Shown piece by piece: positions 57,590 to 64,000 of a stretch of 64,000 bases of DNA. The translations under genes were made by a program, and so were the position numbers. The notes under the pieces are model-generated. The model saw only the letters and a program-made list of their open reading frames with translations, searched no databases and was not told the DNA's origin. Origin of the DNA: Druceiella hillmani. Taxonomy: Eukaryota; Arthropoda; Insecta; Lepidoptera; Hepialidae. Each line of letters starts with the position of its first letter. Position 1 is the stretch's first letter. The stretch lies in contig JAYKKI010000013.1 of the NCBI GenBank assembly GCA_039881145.1, forward strand, positions 42,985,501-43,049,500, given 5' to 3'.

Positions 57590-58865
57590 AAAGTAAAGTT
57601 TGCCATCTCTCACTTGGCATAAACCACTTAGCAGCCCGGTGTAAACAGATATTTGTTAAATTTATATGTTCATAACGTATTGTAATGAATTACATACGAA
57701 ACTAAAGCTTATTACCCACGACGGAACGGAGGAGGTATATGCGTGTAAGGAGAGAAATTGTTTGTTTGTTTGTTTCTTTGTTTGTTTGTATGTGCAATAC
57801 AATGCTCCCATTTATCTCCAAAACGGTTTGACCGATTTAGACATGGTTTTCAGTAAAATGTTTGTGATTCATAGACAATGGTTCTTAGATAGTTATTACA
57901 GTTATTAACTGCCAAGGGGCGCTGCAATAAACATTTTGTTGCAAATGAATGTTCCCATTTATCTCTCAAATGTTTTGACTGATTTAGACACAGTTTTCTC
58001 CAAAATTTTTGGGACTAATTGGCGATGGTACTTAGTTGGGTGTTATAGTGTTAGCTCACCAGGGGGCGCCACAATAAACATTTTATTGCAAACGAATATT
58101 TCCATTTATCTTCAAAACAGTTTAACTAATATCAGTTTAGACATGAAGAATATTTGGAACTAATCGGCGATGTTTCTTATAAAGATGTAATGGTATTAGC
58201 TCACCAGGGGGCGCTGCAATATTTTGTTGCAAATGAATGTTCCCGTTTATCTCCAAAATTGTTTGACCAATTTAAACACGTTTTTCTACATAGACGTTTT
58301 TAATCGGAAAAGTACAAAATGAAAAGCAAATATTTTGAAAAATCCCCCAATCCCCCATGTAGTCATTGTAATTGACAAATATTAAATATTTTTTTTGAAA
58401 ACCCCCCCTACTAAAAGAAAGTAAGAACCTATTAATATAATTACAAACCCTAGAAAATCTGTCAGGGCTGTCACGCCCTACCTATGCTTAAAATTTTGCA
58501 GTTTTATCAGTTCGTGACTAATTCAAATTCTCTTAGGTGCGCAAGTAGCTATTATCCTGCTACAACGTAATCTATATTGGGAATGGAAATGGCAATTGAA
58601 GCCCCAATGGATTTTCTTGGATTTGTAATTATATTAATAGGTTCTTCTTACTTTCTTTTAGTCGGAAGGGGGTTTTCAAAAAAATTATTTAATTATTTTT
58701 AAATTAAAATGACTACATTCCTCGTGGCTTTTCTAAAAAATTTTAATTTTGCTTTTTATTTTTTCTACGTTATGAACATATAAATTTAACAATAAACAAA
58801 CACCTGCTACTTACAACTGGTTGCTAAGAAGTTGCAGCTTAGTGACAGATGGCAACTTAATCTTT
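57590..58865. mobile_element. 1.3-kb long-inverted-repeat element with its left arm split by a 0.6-kb insert
   Basis: The right arm is continuous (58610-58865). The left arm is in two pieces: 57590-57679 pairs with 58766-58865 (shared 'aaatttatatgttcataacg'), and about 58306-58459 pairs with 58610-58765 (shared 'ctaaaagaaagtaaga', 'cctattaatataattacaaa', 'gaaaaccccc'). Between the left pieces lie 626 bp (57680-58305) of 145-bp tandem repeats absent from the right arm. The ends 'gtttgccatct' / 'agatggcaac' suggest a DNA transposon or foldback element. No transposase frame. It lies in the calpain last intron. Confidence 0.8.
57770..58305. repeat. 145-bp tandem repeat, about 3.6 copies, each with an AGGGGGCGC core
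   Basis: 'aggggcgctgcaataaac' at 57915, 'agggggcgccacaataaac' at 58061 and 'agggggcgctgcaat' at 58206 mark units 145-146 bp apart. Each unit also has 'ttgcaaa.gaat.ttccc', 'tttatct.c.aaa' and 'gatttagaca'. A 'gtttgtttgtttg' run lies at 57760-57790. The + frame at 57936-58163 is an artefact. Confidence 0.88.
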
Positions 58866-60069
58866 TTGTATCCTTTATGTCTCTCTTTAAAATGAATCAC
58901 AATTTTTCTTAAAAGCAACTAAACGAAATAATTTAAAAAAAATTGATTAATGAATTTTTAATTAACAATACTTTTGGCCATATTTTAGTAGCAAACCGTG
59001 TAAAAACATAGTCTTCTATTAATAATAATCTTTAAAATTGCATTCCAACGAAAAAACAGATGGACATAGTAATCAATCTTAGACCAATATGTAAAAAAAT
59101 ATTTATTATATCACATGAGTTATTAATTAGATTGTATTTTATTTATATATATTGTATTTTATTATTTTTAGTTACATTGCATTTTGTATTAAAATAACCA
59201 CATTTTGGACCTCAACGCTTTTTAACCTCAATGTAACCATAGCGAGTTTAACCTTAGTACTGGTTGTCTTATTACAATGTAGTATATAAACAAAATTAAA
59301 AAATACCATAAAAATATGATTTCAAATAACTTGGTTGTAATTCTATTTTTAAATTTAACTTTTTTATATAGGGGCAGTTTTTTATAAAAAATTATAAATG
59401 TTAGAAAATATATCATAGTCTTCTATCCAAACTTGACAAGTTTCGCCATGTATTTAAATCTCGTTAGACTTTTCTCACTTGCGTCACTAGTAGAGGAATG
59501 GGTTTTTAAATACTTTCACTTTTTTATAGTGCCACATATGTGTTTGTGATATTCAGTGACGTTAGAAAACATACAAAAAAGTATTCCGTTGATCAGTACA
59601 AAAATTGTTTGTATTTCAAAAGTATCCTTAAATAAACAGCATTTCGTGCAACATTATAAGGAATTCCTGAGAAAAACTATCCAAAAAGAACTTGCACAAA
59701 ACTGATGTCCATAAAAATACAGCACTATGTTGCTTCATTCACTTTTCTTAACGTATACGTTAGCTAACGCACAACAATCACGATTGTCTTAGCGTTCACT
59801 TTAAAAGTCGGCATGATGTGACACACTGGCTTTACTTAACCTCTATTCATCATTAAAGTAAGGCCATTTCTTTAGCTTGAGAGAAAAGAATAGAATCATA
59901 TAATTTAACAAGCAGAAAGAAAAGGACGGAGCTATTTCATTGACAATGATAGTTCTGTAATTTATCTATGGATGGCAGAAGACACATTTTTATAGGTTAT
60001 TTTATTTTGTTGCACATGAACGTGTCACTTTCAATGTTAAAATATTTTTTTTAATATTCAGCCCTATGT

Positions 60070-60480
60070 TGTATCATCATGTTAGTTTATAATTAACATA
60101 AACGTTACAGAATTATTAGCCTTTAAGCAGACGTCTATAGTCAAAAATTAGAGAAAGTGACACATTGTACATAAGTTTAAAGAAAGTTACAAATTAATAA
60201 AAAAAAATGAACTTTTTTTTCACTAAAAACATATCTAATAGCCTGGAAGGCTGTTGTATCATCATGTTACTTTATAAGTAATATAAACGTTACAGAATTA
60301 TTAGCCTTTAAGCAGACATCCACACGTTTGTATAATCATGAAACCTTTATTTAGACAGCTATGAATAGTGAAATAAGGTTCACTTTACGTAAATATAGCT
60401 GTAAGAGTGGCTGATTTTGTATGTTATTTATATAGCTCTTTCGATAATTTCGTAAATTTAGCCTTACTCTACTAGAGTTC
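60070..60480. repeat. Dispersed repeat pair related to 31440-31870
   Basis: 'aaacgttacagaattattag' occurs at 60100 and 60285, each with 'cctttaagcagac.tc' after and 'ttgtatcatcatgtta' before (period about 185). The second copy continues with 'tttacgtaaatatagct' and 'tctttcgataatttcg', as at 31560-31660. Confidence 0.75.
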
Positions 60481-62858
60481 ACTCTATTAGAGTCTATTAC
60501 AGTCTAACTTTAATAGAGTTAATTGTGCACGATAAGACGACTTATTTATATAGCTGTATTATAAAAATTATGTTAAATATTAAATTAGATACCTCGAAAT
60601 ATTGTTACATACTTCATTTCATAAAAAAGTATTTTGCATTTGGAGAAATGGCAATAACATCTGTATTCATTACCAAATAAAAATTTCGTAAAATATTTTC
60701 GACTATCTAATGAAATAACAAAATGTTTATCTAAAATTTGCAGCTAACATTTAAAGTGACATTACGAATAAAGCTTACTTGACACGCAACCAAAACAAAA
60801 TAACCTATAAAAGTGCATCTCCTGTCATCCGTAGATGACGTACAGAACTGTCATTGTCGATGAAATAGCTCAGCGTTTTTCTTTCTACTCATAAAATTGT
60901 ACGATGCTCATCTTTTCTCTCAAACTGTCTCACATTAACAAAAAATAAAGGCAAGGATAACACCAGTGCGATACATCATACCGATTTTCAAAGGAAACAT
61001 TAAGGCAGCTATTATTGTTGTGTGTTAGCTAACATATACATTAAGTAAAGCGCATGCCAATTAACTGAGATTTCAATCAGATGCATTCACTTGCATAATT
61101 CCATACACGTGGATCTAAAATCGGAAGAAACTGCGAGACAAATTGATGGATGGAAGGTATTCAGATTCCTTGTTTTATAACAGAACTATAATAAAGTCTA
61201 AAAACGATACGAAGACTTAGACGTTACGACATATTAGAAGACGTAAAATCATGGGAGCGAGGAAAATGAAAAATTGACAGAAGAAAAGGTTTAAAAGAAA
61301 ATTTTAAGCGATGGGTCTAAAATGGGAAGGTTTGGATGAACTCAGGCATATACGGAGACAGAAAAAACAAGATTACAAGGAGCTAAATGTAAGAGAAGGC
61401 CTGGAATTGATTAGATGAGTAAACAGGCATTTGTCACCATATATATGCCAGAAAGTTGGAATACAGAATTGTAGACGAAATCTACTTCTAACCAGATACA
61501 TCCTCAGTCTTAATATCACATTCTTGGACTTTTTAGGGTTCCATACTTCAAAAGGAAAATACGGAATCTTTAAAAGATAAGTCATGTATTCATCCATCAC
61601 AGCTATTTTTCTTGGCAAGTGCTTGACATAAACTTCAAATTTGACAATAAAAAATATTAATCCAAATATCTTCAGAAATATACTGTAAAATGCGAAAAAA
61701 AATGTTTTCCCCCTTATTTTTGAAACTATTGAACATGAAATTATGAAAAAAAGGTATTTAAAGACCTATGTCAATATTATAGAAAACATAACAATGATTC
61801 TAGATGTCAATATTTTTGAGATGTTCACGATATTATATATGTCTGCCCCTAATTAATTATAATAGGTATATGTAAATATTTATTGTGCTCGGATCACTAA
61901 TACATTAGTGATGACTTATGATAAATAAAACAATTTTACTTCAAACAAGGTAAAGAACCCTAGATACGTGAGCTAGGCGACTAGCACGTGACCAATTTCT
62001 TCAATCTTGAAACAAAAATAAAAGGTTGGTATTGCATATTCTGAATTTTTGTGACTTCACATATTTTATGATTTACATTCTTTGACAAAAAGTTCGTACT
62101 TTCTACTATTTTAACAAATACTCTTGAAGTATTATTTAAATTCCTTGTAAATAAAAAAATTCTATATTAAAAAAAACTACCGACGATAAACTTACGACCG
62201 ATAAAACCTTTATGTCAAAAACTATTTAAAATGTCACAGAAGGATTTACAAGTGGAACTTTCAACATAAAATTATGTCTTTTTGTAACAATTATACCCGA
62301 ATTTTTGAGGCACTTCTAAATTGATATAATCAAATAACACAAAATTAATTTTATTTTTCCAGCTCCACATTTAAAACACTCTGTATTTAAACCTCATACA
62401 ATATAGTTTATCAAATCAAGAACAATATCGCATAGATGGCGTTAGAGTCTTACTACTCAGTTTATTTATTATATAAAAAAAAACCATGAGCAGTTTAACT
62501 AAACATTATAATGCCACTATATTCAATGATTAAAAAATAGAGACTGGAATTTCATTATAAATTAGACAATATTTTCTATTTTTCTACGATTATTCATTTT
62601 AGAAATATCAGTGCTCAAAGTGGGACATTTTTGATGCGTCATACTCTGGAAGTGACCCCTGTCTAATGTCTTAATTCCATTTTTCTTATATAAATATTGA
62701 AAAACACCAAGTACTGATAAAATAGACAATATTCCAGTCTTAATAATACATTCAAATTTTCAATTTCTCACTATATCACAGACTCATAATTTTTCAGTCA
62801 CTTTCCACTAACATTTTCTCACGCAGTTTCTAAAGGGTCACAAACAAATTGGGCTTAC

Positions 62859-62932
62859 CTATCATGGTTTTTAACCTTACAGCGCACATTATGAAGTCGT
62901 CAAACTGTATGTAGCCATCCCTCGAGCCGTAT
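62859..62932 (-). CDS. Calpain-family protease, penultimate coding exon (EF-hand 4)
   Basis: On the minus strand 'catttgcag' precedes 62932 and 'gtaagc' follows 62859. The 74-bp exon is one base + 24 codons + one base and encodes YGSR then DGYIQFDDFIMCAVRLKTMI. D-G-x-I-x-F-D-D-F followed by an amphipathic VRLKTM helix is the fourth EF-hand of the calpain penta-EF domain, and the FDDFI.C.VRL signature is close to that of insect and vertebrate calpains. The partial codons join to the exon at 56409-56491 in frame. The upstream exons (catalytic CysPc, C2-like domain, EF1-3) are expected beyond 64000; none was seen between 62933 and 64000. Confidence 0.92.
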
Positions 62933-63608
62933 CTGCAAATGAAATAACATTAATCAATACCGTAATTCCACTCAATTTTTTTTTAAGTTCTAACATCACA
63001 TAAAAGGTAATAAGCTCTCTTGTTCAGTAATGGATGAAAGTTTAATATTTCTGGTTATACACAATAATTCACATAATAACTAATGAATGAATTAGTAAGA
63101 ACAGCAATTGGTCATAAGTGGGCATTCATTCAATTATTTGCGAATGGCCTAAAACATTTTTTAAGCTATTAGAAGTATAGCATGACAATGTGAGTTGCTA
63201 CACTGTGTCATCAATGTCATTCTCGAATGAAAAGTTGCAATCAATTTGCAGCATAATGCAAGAAAATGAACAGTTATGAGCTATAACCAGAGGTGGGATA
63301 GAGCGCACCATTATTCTGACTTAATTACATTACCGATTTTGGAGTCAGATTAAGTTTAATTTTTCAGGGGATTTGTCAGACTTTTGCAAAAATAATTGAG
63401 TTTGTTTTTGTGTTCCATAATGTTATTGATTTTTGATATGAATTTATTGAACATATCTTTAATGCAAAATGCTAGCAAGTTAAAAGTCAGCTCTCGACAC
63501 AAAACCAAGTACTCTGATGATTGAATGTGTCTAAAAGCTATTCCTCCAATGTTATGGTGCCCAAGATCATGTGGTTAGTACTTCCATTTTCTATTTCCTA
63601 CTCATTTT
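62933..63608 (-). other. Calpain intron sequence
   Basis: No exon, RNA gene or repeat family recognised. Confidence 0.5.
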
Positions 63609-63818
63609 CTTCGTTGTATTACAACATCTTCAGGTGGGCAATTAACAAAAATTTTTGAAGAGAATCTTTGCTAATATCCCACCTGAAGATATTGTAATAC
63701 AACAAAACTTAGGTCGTGGTAAAGAATTTTAAAAAAGTAGAAATAATACTACATCACGTAGTTTCATTTAATTGTGAATAATGAATTTCTACAAAATTAA
63801 AGCCAAATATATTCAATA
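63609..63818. mobile_element. Foldback element copy 3, left-truncated, in a calpain intron
   Basis: Starts inside the left arm at 'cgttgtattacaacatcttc', pairs with 'gaagatattgtaatacaac' (63685), then has a complete right arm ('actacatcacgtagtttcat') and the one-sided tail ending 'ccaaatatattcaat'. The left outer arm is missing, unlike in copies 1 and 2. Confidence 0.82.
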
Positions 63819-64000
63819 TTTAATACCGTATATTACTGGGATAAAAATAACATTATTTCCTGTCTGTGTGAGATTTATAAGTTATCAAACTCATCAGTCT
63901 CATTCACTCTTCTTCCGTTCAACCATAAACTGTCATCTTCCCTCTTGATATATCTAATATGGTTCAAAGACAGCCTTAGGACTGATAGACTGTAATAAAG
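63819..64000. other. Window edge; short open minus-strand segment
   Basis: On the minus strand an open frame enters at the edge, follows an acceptor-like 'ttattacag' (63990), reads SLNHIRYIKREDDSLWLNG and ends TDEFDNL* near 63880. It does not match the calpain EF-hand expected upstream of 62932. Unidentified; possibly repeat-derived. Confidence 0.25.

Larger units (their letters stand above)
56492..62858 (-). other. Last intron of the calpain gene (about 6.4 kb)
   Basis: Bounded on the minus strand by donor 'atag|gtaagc' (62858) and acceptor 'ttttgacag|ga' (56492). The phase is consistent (1 + 2 bases). It contains the 1.3-kb inverted-repeat element at 57590-58865, a palindrome at 57561, and dispersed repeats at 60070-60480. 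A GC-richer patch at 57040-57170 has open frames on both strands but no recognisable product. Confidence 0.8.

Noticed and set aside
57936..58163. Plus-strand 75-codon frame
   Set aside because: Produced by the 145-bp tandem units.
63880..63989. Further calpain exon at the right edge
   Set aside because: The open minus-strand segment does not resemble the EF-hand 3 region expected there and ends in a stop.

Overview
The window is nuclear DNA of an insect, most likely a moth or butterfly. It is very AT-rich and intron/intergenic in character, and spliced exons carry GT/AG junctions. It also holds repeat motifs common in lepidopteran introns: a 'ctagcgacccgcccc' head with a 'ttgttttatactatgta' end, a palindromic 'gaagtttcacttc' core, 'ggttccgt' tails and 'gcgccatcta' words. 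There are no operons, no bacterial-type genes and no CRISPR array. Almost all open reading frames present are by-products of tandem repeats, TA microsatellites or decayed transposons.

Host genes. Three coding exons can be supported. (1) 26601-26748 (+) is a GC-rich terminal exon encoding the last 48 residues of an unidentified protein, followed by a 3' UTR with AATAAA at 27402. (2,3) 62859-62932 (-) and 56409-56491 (-) are the last two coding exons of a calpain-family protease (EF-hands 4 and 5 of the penta-EF domain). Their splice phases match across a 6.4-kb intron, and the rest of the gene lies beyond the right edge. The two genes converge, with about 29 kb between their 3' ends. Two CpG-richer blocks ending in strong splice donors (42055 and 43136) could be alternative non-coding first exons of another + strand gene, but this is tentative.

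Repeats by region. 1-6.4 kb: 125-bp and 81-bp arrays plus dispersed repeats. 6.4-18 kb: AT-rich DNA with SINE-like and foldback insertions, TA tracts and a CpG-rich block at 13.2 kb. 18.1-23.1 kb: two large satellites, a modular 31-bp array and a 96-bp array that keeps one reading frame open for 14 units. 26-31 kb: a hAT-type MITE, the terminal exon, a 35-bp satellite with a 210-bp higher-order period, and a foldback element. 31-38 kb: two LINE fragments, a hairpin, a 41-bp minisatellite, a mariner scrap and two adjacent perfect hairpins. 40-50 kb: a SINE-like element whose tail matches the LINE at 35 kb, a 130/260-bp dimeric array and a 70-bp array. 50-64 kb: a local duplication, a possible piggyBac-like remnant, and the calpain 3' end. 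The calpain last intron holds a 1.3-kb inverted-repeat element with 145-bp units carrying a CTCF-like word.

I found no previously undescribed multi-gene system. The most unusual content is the density and internal organisation of the satellites (about eleven unrelated tandem families in 64 kb), the hairpin structures, and the LINE/SINE tail match. Percent identities are estimates by eye; no alignments or database searches were run.
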